Of a stretch of DNA of 64,000 bases, positions 1 to 8,596 are shown one piece after another. Each line of letters starts with the position of its first letter. Position 1 is the first letter of the stretch. The stretch is taken from contig NZ_JSVU01000008.1 of the NCBI RefSeq assembly GCF_000952855.1, positions 1-64,000 on the forward strand. The letters are read 5' to 3'. The notes under the pieces were generated by a model. It had not been told where the DNA came from and searched no databases. It worked only from the letters and a program-made list of their open reading frames with translations. The stretch comes from Aequorivita vladivostokensis. GTDB lineage: Bacteria; Bacteroidota; Bacteroidia; Flavobacteriales; Flavobacteriaceae. Made by a program: the position numbers and the translations under genes.

Positions 1-10
1 TAATAATACA

Positions 11-38
11 GTAGGCGCGCGATTAATCGCGCGCCTAC
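11..38. repeat. 28-bp perfect palindrome, dispersed family copy 1
   Basis: A perfect palindrome whose left half reads GTAGGCGCGCGATT and whose right half is its exact reverse complement. It sits 16 bases before the M3 peptidase start. A near-identical copy lies at 21552-21579 and a decayed one at 38452-38476, so this is a dispersed element rather than a private terminator. There is no T-run directly after it on the plus strand. It could fold as a very stable GC-rich hairpin in the 5' leader of the peptidase mRNA. Confidence 0.85.
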
Positions 39-54
39 ATTTTCCCGAAATACA

Positions 55-2133
55 ATGAATAATCCGCTATTACAACCCTTCAACACCGCCCCATTTTCCA
101 ATATAAAAAACGAACATTTCCTGCCCGCAATCAGCAGATTGATTGCAGAAACCAAAGCAGAAATTGATGAAATAACTTCAAATTCTGAAGCGCCCACTTT
201 CAAAAACACAGTCGAAGCCCTTGAAAATACTGGCGAACAATTAGATCGCGCAACCAGCATTTTCTTCAACCTAAACAGCGCCGAAACCAATGACGAAATC
301 CAAAAGATAGCGCAGGAAGTTTCGCCTATGCTCACGGAGTTCAGCAATGATATGTTGCTGGATGAGAAATTGTTTGAAAGAATAAAAACGGTTTATAAGC
401 ACAGGGATTCCTTAAATCTTACGGAAGAACAGCACATGCTGCTCGACAAAAAATACAAGGCTTTTTCCAGAAATGGCGCCAACCTTTCCGAAGAAAAGAA
501 AACCGAACTGCGCAAAATTGACGCAGAACTTTCAAAGTTGAAATTGACTTTCGGTGAAAATGTTTTGGCAGAAACCAACAAGTTTGAACTTCACATAACA
601 GATGAAAAAAACCTTTCTGGCCTGCCCGAAGGCGTAATTGAAGCCGCTGCCCAAACTGCTGATGAAAAAGAAAAAGAAGGTTGGGTTTTCACTTTGGACT
701 ACCCAAGCTATGTGCCGTTTATGACCTATGCCGACAATCGCGAACTCCGCAAAAAAATGGCGATTGCCTTTGGCGCAAAAGGGTTTCACAATGACGAATT
801 GGACAACCAGCAAAACGTTTTGCAGATTGCATCCCTTCGCCATAAACGGGCCAATTTGTTGGGCTATGAAAGTCACGCCCATTTTGTTTTAGAAGAACGC
901 ATGGCCGAAACGCCCGAAAAGGTAAAATCATTTTTAAATGAATTGCTTGAAAAAGCAAAACCTGCCGCCCAAAAGGAGTTTGATGAATTGACGGCTTTCG
1001 CGAAGGAACTGGACGGCATCGACCGTTTGGAAAAATGGGACGGCGCTTATTATTCCGAAAAATTGAAGCAGAAATTGTTCAATCTGGATGATGAAAAGCT
1101 GAAGCCGTATTTCGAATTAAAAAATGTAATTAACGGCGTCTTCAGGGTTGCTGAAAAGTTATACGGACTGCATTTTGAAGAGGTGCAAAACATCGATAAA
1201 TACCATCCCGATGTAAAAACATACGAAGTAAAGGGCGACGATGGCGAACTGGTCGCAATCTTTTACGCAGACTTCCATCCGCGGGCGGGAAAAAGGAATG
1301 GTGCGTGGATGACTTCCTATAAACCGCAACGAAAAATTGAAGTTCAGATAGATCCCAATCAAGTTGGAAATTCTAATGGTAAGATACCCGCCTCCGCGGG
1401 TATTAAAAACTACCGTCCGCATATTTCAATCGTTTGCAATTTTACAAAGCCTACGGCCAGCAAGCCTTCGCTTTTGACTTTTAATGAAGTCACGACTCTG
1501 TTCCACGAATTTGGTCACGCGCTGCACGGAATGCTGGCGAACACCCACTATCCCAGTCTTTCGGGCACCAGTGTGTATTGGGATTTCGTGGAACTGCCCA
1601 GCCAGATTTTGGAGAACTGGTGCTATGAAAAAGAGACTTTGGAGCTCTTTGCAACGCACTATAAAACCGGGGAAGTAATTCCGATGGAATACGTAGAAAA
1701 AATAAAGGATTCCGCCACTTTTTTGGAAGGAATGGCAACCTTGCGCCAATTGAGTTTTGGAATGCTCGATATGGCTTGGCACGGCAGCGACCCATCGGGA
1801 ATCAAGGACGTAAAAGCCTTTGAAGTCGCCGCTTTTGATGACACCCAATTGTATCCCGATGTGAAGGAAAACTGTATGAGTACTTCCTTTTCACATATAT
1901 TCCAAGGTGGTTATTCTGCTGGTTACTACAGCTACAAATGGGCAGAGGTGCTGGATGCGGATGCTTTCGCTTTATTTAAGCAGGAAGGTATTTTCAACAA
2001 AAAAGTGGCGGACCGCTTTAAAGGCTTTGTACTTTCGCAGGGCGGCACCATGGACCCGATGGAGCTCTACATAAAGTTCCGCGGGCAGAAACCAGACCCC
2101 GAAGCGCTTTTAAAACGAGCGGGATTGCTATAA
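55..2133 (+). CDS. M3 family metallopeptidase (oligopeptidase A / peptidyl-dipeptidase Dcp type)
   Basis: Zinc oligopeptidase of the thimet/M3A family, 692 residues, the usual length. It cleaves short peptides; no signal peptide is visible, so it is probably cytoplasmic. The zinc site is the HEFGH motif at residues 484-488, with the third ligand Glu513 in FVELPSQ, at the family's 25-residue spacing. The C-terminal region with the SHIFQGGYSAGYYSY motif of the family is intact. Oddity: residues about 443-452 (KIPASAGIKN) are encoded by a perfect hairpin (1384-1403) just before the conserved RPHISIVCNF stretch, which looks like an in-frame repeat insertion. It is followed by a hairpin terminator and faces the convergent M28 gene. 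Whether it is Dcp or OpdA cannot be settled by eye. Confidence 0.93.
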   Translation: MNNPLLQPFNTAPFSNIKNEHFLPAISRLIAETKAEIDEITSNSEAPTFKNTVEALENTGEQLDRATSIFFNLNSAETNDEIQKIAQEVSPMLTEFSNDMLLDEKLFERIKTVYKHRDSLNLTEEQHMLLDKKYKAFSRNGANLSEEKKTELRKIDAELSKLKLTFGENVLAETNKFELHITDEKNLSGLPEGVIEAAAQTADEKEKEGWVFTLDYPSYVPFMTYADNRELRKKMAIAFGAKGFHNDELDNQQNVLQIASLRHKRANLLGYESHAHFVLEERMAETPEKVKSFLNELLEKAKPAAQKEFDELTAFAKELDGIDRLEKWDGAYYSEKLKQKLFNLDDEKLKPYFELKNVINGVFRVAEKLYGLHFEEVQNIDKYHPDVKTYEVKGDDGELVAIFYADFHPRAGKRNGAWMTSYKPQRKIEVQIDPNQVGNSNGKIPASAGIKNYRPHISIVCNFTKPTASKPSLLTFNEVTTLFHEFGHALHGMLANTHYPSLSGTSVYWDFVELPSQILENWCYEKETLELFATHYKTGEVIPMEYVEKIKDSATFLEGMATLRQLSFGMLDMAWHGSDPSGIKDVKAFEVAAFDDTQLYPDVKENCMSTSFSHIFQGGYSAGYYSYKWAEVLDADAFALFKQEGIFNKKVADRFKGFVLSQGGTMDPMELYIKFRGQKPDPEALLKRAGLL
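1384..1403. repeat. In-frame palindromic hairpin inside the M3 peptidase gene
   Basis: ATACCCGC, a four-base loop CTCC, then GCGGGTAT: a perfect 8-bp stem within coding sequence. It encodes the low-complexity KIPASAGIK stretch, which interrupts the otherwise conserved run into RPHISIVCNFTKPT. Stem length and loop length match the hairpin inside the PDH E2 gene at 22876-22895. Read as a dispersed palindrome that inserted without breaking the frame. Confidence 0.7.
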
Positions 2134-2171
2134 AAAAAGATCCGACAGGTTTTAAAAACCTGTCGGATCTT
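2131..2171 (-). terminator. Strong hairpin terminator between convergent genes
   Basis: Inverted repeat 2137-2153 / 2155-2171 (arms AAGATCCGACAGGTTTT and its complement) at the end of the M3 peptidase gene. On the minus strand the hairpin is followed by a T-run (complement of 2132-2138), so it is a canonical intrinsic terminator for the M28 gene transcribed from the right. On the plus strand the T-run is missing, although the stem could still help stop the peptidase transcript. Confidence 0.75.
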
Positions 2172-2179
2172 CCAATGTC

Positions 2180-2216
2180 AGGTCAAGCGCATCCGATAGC
2201 TGTCGGATCGAGACCT
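2180..2216. repeat. Composite dispersed repeat with a nested palindrome
   Basis: The outer parts GGTCAAGCGC and CGAGACCT look like the two halves of a REP-like sequence of the same type as the TTCGACTTCGCTCAGT piece found in anmK. They are separated by the near-palindrome ATCCGATAGCTGTCGGAT (2191-2208). That inner piece belongs to the CGATAGCTATCG family also found at 11085-11103 and 24573-24590. The nesting is inferred from the two sequence families, not proven. Confidence 0.5.
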
Positions 2217-2237
2217 CTTCCTGCAATCAATTTGAAA

Positions 2238-3692
2238 TTAATTCAAAATAAATTTCTTAGTAAAGGCGTGGCCATTTTCCAAAGTAAACTGCACGATATA
2301 AAAACCTTGTGCAAATTGGCTTAGTTGAAGACTTCCATTTTCGGTATTTACTTTTTCAGAAATTATTCTTTGTCCCGCTACGTTGAAAACGGAAACTTCG
2401 TTTACATTTGAAACTGTGTTGTTTAAACGGTAGTTCAAAGTTTTGTTTTTCACAAAGACCCGGATTGCATTTTCAGAGAAATCATTTACTGATAAAGTTT
2501 GCGGTTTAGCGGCTTCAATTAAAAATTCCAATCCCAGTTTTGCAAATTTTACCGAGTGGTCGGGGTCGCCAAAGAAGGAATACACATCGCCGGAACTATG
2601 TATATTTGGATTATCATCGCCAAAAGCCGCTTCAAAAGGGAAAGCCGCATCATAGCCATTATCTGCCCAACTTGCGTGATCTGAACAACCATAACCGCAT
2701 TCAGTGAAACCGTAGGTAAAATTGTGGGCGGGGTTTGTGTTGTTGCTGTTATAGTGATCCATCAACTGGGTTAAATAGGTGTTCAGCGTATTGCTGTTGT
2801 ACCAGTCTGTTGTAATGTAAATATCACTGCTGGAGCCGTTGTAGCCAGTCATGTCGAATTGCACGTAAGCCGCTACATCTACACCGTTATTGGCATATTC
2901 CTGCGCAATTTCAGCAGATCCCACCAGCCCAATCTCTTCTGCGGCAAAGGCCATTACTTCTATAGATCTATTGGGTACAAAATTCTTCTCTAAAAGTACG
3001 CGTACCATTTCGTTGAGCGAGGCAATGCCCGAGGCGTTATCATCTGCGCCGGGGGCGTTGTTATTGCTCGGCCAGGCCGTAGAGTCTATATGTCCTCCAA
3101 TAATCACAAACTCATCGGGCGAGTTGGCGCCTTCAAAAGTGAGGATTACAGATGGCATGGGAGTATTTACATGATAAAAAATACGAGTACTAACGTCGGT
3201 TCTTCCCGCAGCCAGAATCATTGCGTCCCATTTAGACTGCTGATCCAATACGGCTTGTTCCGCCTCTGCTCTGGTATGGTATCGCGTACCGTAAGCCTCA
3301 AGTTCCAGTATATCGTCCTCAATGTTCTGCCCATCCACAAGGTCTAGACATTCGTTTACGAAAACATCTTCGGTAATACTGTAATCAATCTGTGGATTTC
3401 TACGCGGCTCACGGCTTAGGGCCTGCATCGCCAATGCTTCAGAAGCCCTGAAAATGTAGCCCGGTCCATGGGTTTTTACATTGTCATGAATACTGTGGGT
3501 AACCTCCTCTGAAAGCAGCACGGCTGCTTGTTTTTCATTGCTCGCCAAAATAGTTATACCCTCGGGATAGAGCGCCTTAAACGACACTGCATCCGCGGCA
3601 TCCATTGTGGCATAAATTGTATTGCCGTTTTGAGCAAAAGCAGCAATACCAAATAATAGGAACATGCATATTCCTGAAGTAAATTTTTTCAT
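2238..3692 (-). CDS. Secreted M28 family zinc aminopeptidase with type IX sorting domain
   Basis: 484 residues. A signal peptide is clear (MKKFTSGICMFLLFGIAAFA, cleavage near AQ). The M28 catalytic core shows all expected metal and catalytic motifs: GGHIDS, GADDNASG, AAEEIG, QFDMTGY and CSDHASW. This is the di-zinc site of the leucine aminopeptidase/bacterial aminopeptidase branch. Residues from about 400 to the end form a beta-rich C-terminal sorting domain of the Por type (NVAGQRI, LSQFAQGFYIVQF, KKFILN). The protein is therefore expected to be exported by Sec, moved across the outer membrane by the type IX system, and processed by PorU (also in this window). It probably releases N-terminal amino acids from extracellular peptides. 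Confidence 0.92.
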   Translation of the reverse strand: MKKFTSGICMFLLFGIAAFAQNGNTIYATMDAADAVSFKALYPEGITILASNEKQAAVLLSEEVTHSIHDNVKTHGPGYIFRASEALAMQALSREPRRNPQIDYSITEDVFVNECLDLVDGQNIEDDILELEAYGTRYHTRAEAEQAVLDQQSKWDAMILAAGRTDVSTRIFYHVNTPMPSVILTFEGANSPDEFVIIGGHIDSTAWPSNNNAPGADDNASGIASLNEMVRVLLEKNFVPNRSIEVMAFAAEEIGLVGSAEIAQEYANNGVDVAAYVQFDMTGYNGSSSDIYITTDWYNSNTLNTYLTQLMDHYNSNNTNPAHNFTYGFTECGYGCSDHASWADNGYDAAFPFEAAFGDDNPNIHSSGDVYSFFGDPDHSVKFAKLGLEFLIEAAKPQTLSVNDFSENAIRVFVKNKTLNYRLNNTVSNVNEVSVFNVAGQRIISEKVNTENGSLQLSQFAQGFYIVQFTLENGHAFTKKFILN

Positions 3693-3834
3693 TGGGAAAT
3701 TTTCTAAAGTTAATTTTTGTAAAAATAAGACATCTGCCCTATTATTTACGTCGATCTCGAAGTTTAATTATTTGCAGCCTAATTTACTTAAAACTAAATA
3801 GGTGCAATTTTCGTATATGTTATTAAAACTTCCC

Positions 3835-3842
3835 TATTTTTG
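3835..3842 (+). promoter_or_regulatory. Bacteroidota -7 box (TATTTTTG) upstream of the ECF sigma gene
   Basis: TATTTTTG matches the TAnnTTTG -7 consensus of Bacteroidota promoters and lies 21 bases before the TTG start of the sigma factor. A weak TTTTCG stretch about 22 bases upstream could act as the -33 region. Confidence 0.45.
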
Positions 3843-3863
3843 AAATAGGCAAAAACTATTCTT

Positions 3864-4412
3864 TTGGAACTACTGAATCCAGACCAATGGGTCGACAATT
3901 ATGCTGATTATCTCTACAACTACACTATTGTAAGGGTAAACGACCCTATTGTTGCCGAGGATCTGATTTCGGAAACGTTTTTGGCTGGCCTTAAGTCGAA
4001 AGATAATTTTAAGGGAGAAGCCACGGAGCGCACCTGGCTTATTTCAATTTTAAAGCGAAAAATTATAGACCATTACCGAAAAACAAATTCCAAAAAAGGA
4101 AAGGCAGAAGTGCATATTTCATATAAAAACGAAGATTCCGAAGGCGATTGGCTGGAGGAAAATGCGGCCGACCCTTTTGACCGGACCGCAGAGGACCGAA
4201 TGGAAAACCGCGAACTGGGACTGGCTATTTTGGAATGCTTGGAAAAACTTCCGAAAAAACAAGCAGCAATCTTTAAATTGAAAACCATTGAAGATTATGA
4301 CACCGAGGCCATCTGTAAAGAATACGATATTACGCCGTCTAACCTTTGGGTAATTATCCATCGGGCACGCAAGGCTATGGCCGAGTGTTTGGAGAAAAAT
4401 TGGCTTAATTAA
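3864..4412 (+). CDS. ECF-type RNA polymerase sigma-70 factor
   Basis: 182 residues, the size of an extracytoplasmic-function sigma factor. Region 2 spans roughly residues 10-75 (DPIVAEDLISETFLAGL, then TWLISILKRKIIDHYRK). Region 4 spans roughly 120-175 and holds a helix-turn-helix (EAICKEYDITPSNLWVIIHRA). The reading frame opens with TTG; no ATG is available before region 2, so TTG is the best start. An acidic linker (EDSEGDWLEENAADPFDR) separates the regions. The next gene, six bases on, encodes a small protein with a zinc anti-sigma-like motif, so the two probably form a sigma/anti-sigma-type pair. Its stimulus is unknown. Confidence 0.9.
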   Translation: MELLNPDQWVDNYADYLYNYTIVRVNDPIVAEDLISETFLAGLKSKDNFKGEATERTWLISILKRKIIDHYRKTNSKKGKAEVHISYKNEDSEGDWLEENAADPFDRTAEDRMENRELGLAILECLEKLPKKQAAIFKLKTIEDYDTEAICKEYDITPSNLWVIIHRARKAMAECLEKNWLN

Positions 4413-4417
4413 AAAAT

Positions 4418-4672
4418 ATGAGGTTTTTTTTGAAGTGTGGCGAAGCCGCAACCATTTGCGATAAAGTGCAGTATAACGAAGCAGGAACCTTCGCAAAGTT
4501 ACTGCTAAGGGCACACATTCTACTATGTAGGCCGTGTCGCGGCTACTCGCAACAAAATGTAAAATTGACCAAAACTATACATTCCGCAAAACTTAGTGCA
4601 CTCTGTCCAGAGCGAAAAAAGCTTTTAAAGCAGCGTATAAAGGAGGAGCTAGATAAAGAGAAACTGCTTTAA
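4418..4672 (+). CDS. Small zinc-motif protein, probable anti-sigma-like partner
   Basis: 84 residues, starting five bases after the sigma factor stop. It contains a Cys near the N terminus (TICDKVQYNEAG) and the motif HILLCRPC, that is H-x3-C-x2-C, the hallmark of zinc-binding anti-sigma (ZAS) proteins. It has no transmembrane segment, so it would be a soluble regulator. The C-terminal third is strongly charged (ERKKLLKQRIKEELDKEK). Position and motif together support a role in controlling the upstream sigma factor; no direct evidence of function is visible. Confidence 0.72.
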   Translation: MRFFLKCGEAATICDKVQYNEAGTFAKLLLRAHILLCRPCRGYSQQNVKLTKTIHSAKLSALCPERKKLLKQRIKEELDKEKLL

Positions 4673-5487
4673 AACATATTGAAGAAAACATAAACAAGCA
4701 ACCAAAATATTGGCAGCCCTTCCACCCAAAAAGAAGAAAAATAGCGGCTTTGCTCCGTTTTTGAAATAACTAGCAACCACCCAAGCATTACACAAAAAAA
4801 CAATAAACTTGTAATGTAGGCTACGTCAGATTCATCTTTGAAAAACTCAAAAACCAAACAAAACAGCAAAACCACTTCTCCCAATAATTTAGTATTCCTA
4901 ACACCCAATTGCTGCGGCAAGGTTTTCAGGTTCAGCCCATCATAAGGTATATCGCGAATTTCAAACGGCAATATTAGCGCCACAACAATTAGAATACGCT
5001 GGAAGAAAGTAAGCAGCACATCGGCCGTTAAGTCAATTTCGGCCTCCACAAAAGGTAAAATAACCGTCACGCCCGCCCAAACAAAGGCAACGACAAAAAT
5101 TTTCAAGCCTGAAAAATTTCGCAAGTTTTTGCTTCTTATAAAAGGAACTGCGTAAAAAAAAGTTGTCAATCCAAACGCAGCGGTTATAAGCAAAACCTTT
5201 ATGGGCAATATAAAGGCTATTATAACGAGCAGCGCAAAACAAAATGCCGAAAAGACCTGTATAGTTTTTAGGGACTGTGTCAAACTCCTATGATGAAGCC
5301 CTGCTACCTTGGCGTACTTCACAAAATTGTACCCTGAAAGTGTGCTCAAAAACACAAAGGCCCATAACTCTTTTGAAATAGGTAGATTATATTCCAAAAC
5401 CGTGACCGCCAGTAACGACACAACCGCCAAAGCAACGTGAATGCTGCTATTTATATAAAAAGCGAAAACACCCCTGAGTAGCTTCAT
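4669..5487 (-). CDS. UbiA-like polytopic membrane protein
   Basis: About 272 residues when started at the ATG at 5487 (MKLLRGVFAFYIN); an upstream ATG at 5550 would add 21 residues that do not look membrane-like. There are eight or so hydrophobic helices. The stretch EIRDIPYDGLNLKTLPQQLGVRNTKLLGE resembles the second aspartate-rich loop of UbiA prenyltransferases. The first NxxxD-type loop is poorly conserved (SGYNFVKYAKV). It may therefore be a divergent or non-catalytic UbiA relative. The gene converges on the small zinc-motif gene, overlapping it by four bases at the stop codons. Confidence 0.7.
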   Translation of the reverse strand: MKLLRGVFAFYINSSIHVALAVVSLLAVTVLEYNLPISKELWAFVFLSTLSGYNFVKYAKVAGLHHRSLTQSLKTIQVFSAFCFALLVIIAFILPIKVLLITAAFGLTTFFYAVPFIRSKNLRNFSGLKIFVVAFVWAGVTVILPFVEAEIDLTADVLLTFFQRILIVVALILPFEIRDIPYDGLNLKTLPQQLGVRNTKLLGEVVLLFCLVFEFFKDESDVAYITSLLFFCVMLGWLLVISKTEQSRYFSSFWVEGLPIFWLLVYVFFNMF

Positions 5488-5585
5488 ACTATCAAAAATA
5501 ACCAAAGTGTTTATAACCTCGCTATTTAGTTGAAAAATTAAATATTTCAACCCCGCAAAAGCTATCTATTTCGCGTTTAAAATTG

Positions 5586-5593
5586 TAATTTTG
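5586..5593 (+). promoter_or_regulatory. -7 box (TAATTTTG) of gcvP
   Basis: TAATTTTG matches TAnnTTTG and lies 25 bases before the gcvP ATG, a normal leader length for this phylum. The -33 element is not obvious. No glycine riboswitch fold is visible in the short leader. Confidence 0.5.
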
Positions 5594-5618
5594 CCAGCTA
5601 AATTTCAACCGCAAATTA

Positions 5619-8468
5619 ATGAACACAGATTCTTTTGCTTTAAGGCATATTGGCCCGCGGGAAGGCGACCTTCCCGAAATGCTTTCAACCATTGGTGTAA
5701 GCTCTCTAGATCAACTAATTTACGAAACTGTTCCAGATGATATTCTGCTAAAAAAGGCACTGGATCTGGACACTGCGATGAGCGAACAGGAATATCTGGA
5801 GCACATCACAGAACTTTCCACGAAAAATAAACTTTTCAAAACATATATCGGGCTTGGATATCACCAGTCTATTACGCCTCCTGTAATCCAAAGAAATATT
5901 CTAGAAAACCCGGGCTGGTACACTGCCTATACGCCCTATCAGGCCGAGATTGCACAGGGCAGATTGGAAGCTCTGTTGAATTTCCAGACCGTAGTGAGCG
6001 ATTTAACGGGAATGGAGCTGGCAAACGCCTCCCTTTTGGATGAATCAACTGCAGCTGCAGAAGCGATGGCATTGCTTTACAACGTGCGCGAAAAGGAAAA
6101 GAAAAAGAACGACGCCTCCAAGTTTTTTGTTTCGGAAGAGGTTTTGCCACAAACCCTTTCGGTGCTTGAGACGCGTTCCATTCCTTTGGGAATTGAATTG
6201 GTAGTAGGCAAGCACGAGGATTTTGATTTTTCGGAAGAATTTTTTGGAGCCATTCTTCAATATCCAAGTAGGACCGGCAAGGTTTATAACTACAAAAGCT
6301 TTATCGAAAAAGCGAATGACAACCAAATAAAAGTTGCGGTAGCGGCAGATATACTAAGCTTGGTGATGTTAGAATCCCCGGGCCACTTTGGTGTTGACGT
6401 TGTTGTGGGAACCACACAGCGTTTCGGCATTCCGTTGGGTTACGGCGGCCCACACGCAGCGTTTTTTGCCACAAAGGACGAGTACAAACGCAGCATTCCC
6501 GGAAGGATTATCGGCGTTACCAAAGATACCGACGGCAACCGTGCCCTACGCATGGCGCTACAAACAAGGGAGCAGCATATTAAGCGCGACAAGGCTACTT
6601 CAAACATTTGTACCGCCCAGGTACTATTGGCAGTTATGGCCGGAATGTACGCGGTCTATCACGGGCCGGAAGGCTTAAAATATATAGCCAGAAAAGTACA
6701 CAATGGCGCAGCCACCCTTGCAAATGCTTTGGAAAAATTGGGCTTTGAGCAAATTAACGAAACTTATTTTGACACCATCGCCATCAAGACCGATGCCACT
6801 AAAATCAAGTTTTTGGCAGAGGCAAAAGAGGTGAATTTTTATTATCCGAATGACGAGACGGTTTCCATTTCCATCAATGAAACCACCACTGTCAAGGATT
6901 TAAACAAGATAGTTTCAATCTTTTCCGAAGCCGTTAAAAAAGATTTTCAAAAGATTTCCGAATTGGAAACCGGCAACAGAATTCCACAGGAAGTTGCCCG
7001 TAAGACGGAATTTCTCCAACAGGAAGTTTTCAATAAATACCACAGCGAAACCGATTTGATGCGTTACATCAAAAAACTGGAGCGCAAGGATCTTTCCCTT
7101 ACCCACTCCATGATTTCTCTGGGCTCGTGCACGATGAAACTGAATGCTGCCGCGGAAATGCTACCGTTGAGCGACCCGATGTGGGGCAATATACATCCAT
7201 TTGTACCTGTGGAACAAGCAGAAGGGTACCAAACCATTTTGAAAAAACTAGAAAAGCAATTAACCGAAATCACAGGTTTTGCTGGCACATCCCTGCAACC
7301 AAACAGTGGCGCCCAAGGCGAATACGCCGGTTTGATGGTTATTCGTGCATATCATGAGTCACGCGGGGAAAGCCATAGAAATATCTGTTTGATTCCTTCA
7401 TCGGCCCACGGAACCAACCCGGCAAGTGCCGTAATGGCGGGGATGCAGGTGGTGGTTACCAAAGCTACGGAAGAAGGAAATATAGATGTGGACGACCTTC
7501 GTGAAAAGGCAATAAAACACAAGGATAACCTATCGTGTTTGATGGTTACCTATCCTTCAACCCACGGAGTTTACGAGTCGGCAATTCGCGAAATAACAAG
7601 CATTATCCACGAAAACGGAGGCCAAGTATATATGGACGGCGCCAATATGAACGCCCAGGTAGGTTTGACAAACCCCGGCGCGATTGGCGCAGATGTTTGC
7701 CATTTGAACCTTCACAAGACCTTTGCCATTCCACACGGAGGAGGCGGTCCTGGCGTGGGGCCTATTTGCGTGGCCAAGCAGTTGGTACCGTTTTTGCCTT
7801 CAAACCCCGTTATTAAGACCGGTGGCGAAAAGGCCATTACCGCAATTTCGGCAGCACCTTACGGCAGTTCGCTGGTTTGCTTGATCAGTTATGCCTATAT
7901 CTGTATGCTCGGGGTGAATGGTTTGAAAAAAGCTACCCAATACGCTATTTTGAACGCAAATTACATAAAGGAAAAATTAAACGGCCATTACGAAGTGCTT
8001 TATGCTGGCGAACGCGGCCGCGCAGCCCACGAGATGATTGTGGATTGCCGCCCGTTTAAGGCAAAAGGAATTGAAGTAACCGATATCGCCAAACGATTGA
8101 TGGATTACGGTTTCCACGCGCCGACGGTTTCTTTCCCGATTGCGGGAACGCTGATGATTGAGCCTACCGAAAGCGAGAGCAAGATGTCCTTGGACCAATT
8201 TTGCGAGGCGATGATTTCAATCAGAAAAGAAATTGAGGAAGCCGACAAGGACGAACCCAACAACGTGTTGAAAAACGCACCGCACACTTTACAAATGCTT
8301 ACCACGGATGATTGGGATTTTCCGTATAGCAGACAGAAAGCAGCGTTTCCGTTGGAATATATTTCCGACAACAAATTTTGGCCTTCCATTAGGAGGGTAG
8401 ATGAGGCCTACGGAGACAGAAACTTGATCTGCACCTGTAACCCAATTGAAGCCTATATGGAAGCTTAA
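5619..8468 (+). CDS. gcvP: Glycine dehydrogenase (decarboxylating), P protein
   Basis: 949 residues, the length of the fused single-chain P protein that combines the alpha and beta halves. It is the PLP-dependent subunit of the glycine cleavage system: it decarboxylates glycine and passes the aminomethyl group to lipoyl-H protein. The N-terminal half begins with the typical FALRHIGPREGD. The C-terminal half carries the PLP lysine in LNLHKTFAIPHGGGGPG (Lys700). The glycine-rich loop and the SLGSCTMKLN motif are intact. It stands alone; gcvT and gcvH are not in the window. LipB at 55.5 kb makes the octanoyl transfer needed for lipoylation of its H-protein partner. Confidence 0.97.
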   Translation: MNTDSFALRHIGPREGDLPEMLSTIGVSSLDQLIYETVPDDILLKKALDLDTAMSEQEYLEHITELSTKNKLFKTYIGLGYHQSITPPVIQRNILENPGWYTAYTPYQAEIAQGRLEALLNFQTVVSDLTGMELANASLLDESTAAAEAMALLYNVREKEKKKNDASKFFVSEEVLPQTLSVLETRSIPLGIELVVGKHEDFDFSEEFFGAILQYPSRTGKVYNYKSFIEKANDNQIKVAVAADILSLVMLESPGHFGVDVVVGTTQRFGIPLGYGGPHAAFFATKDEYKRSIPGRIIGVTKDTDGNRALRMALQTREQHIKRDKATSNICTAQVLLAVMAGMYAVYHGPEGLKYIARKVHNGAATLANALEKLGFEQINETYFDTIAIKTDATKIKFLAEAKEVNFYYPNDETVSISINETTTVKDLNKIVSIFSEAVKKDFQKISELETGNRIPQEVARKTEFLQQEVFNKYHSETDLMRYIKKLERKDLSLTHSMISLGSCTMKLNAAAEMLPLSDPMWGNIHPFVPVEQAEGYQTILKKLEKQLTEITGFAGTSLQPNSGAQGEYAGLMVIRAYHESRGESHRNICLIPSSAHGTNPASAVMAGMQVVVTKATEEGNIDVDDLREKAIKHKDNLSCLMVTYPSTHGVYESAIREITSIIHENGGQVYMDGANMNAQVGLTNPGAIGADVCHLNLHKTFAIPHGGGGPGVGPICVAKQLVPFLPSNPVIKTGGEKAITAISAAPYGSSLVCLISYAYICMLGVNGLKKATQYAILNANYIKEKLNGHYEVLYAGERGRAAHEMIVDCRPFKAKGIEVTDIAKRLMDYGFHAPTVSFPIAGTLMIEPTESESKMSLDQFCEAMISIRKEIEEADKDEPNNVLKNAPHTLQMLTTDDWDFPYSRQKAAFPLEYISDNKFWPSIRRVDEAYGDRNLICTCNPIEAYMEA

Positions 8469-8596
8469 AAGTTGGCAGAGGCAGTTTACAGCAAATAGTT
8501 TTATATCAAACGGATTTACTGAAAACTGCCACTGAAAACCGAGACTAAATACCGAATTACCGAATTTTCCGTATTTTTAATGAAACTTTTCAATTT

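Noticed and set aside
5551-5618. Glycine riboswitch in front of gcvP
   Set aside because: The leader after the -7 box is only about 25 bases, too short for a glycine aptamer, and no conserved core was seen.
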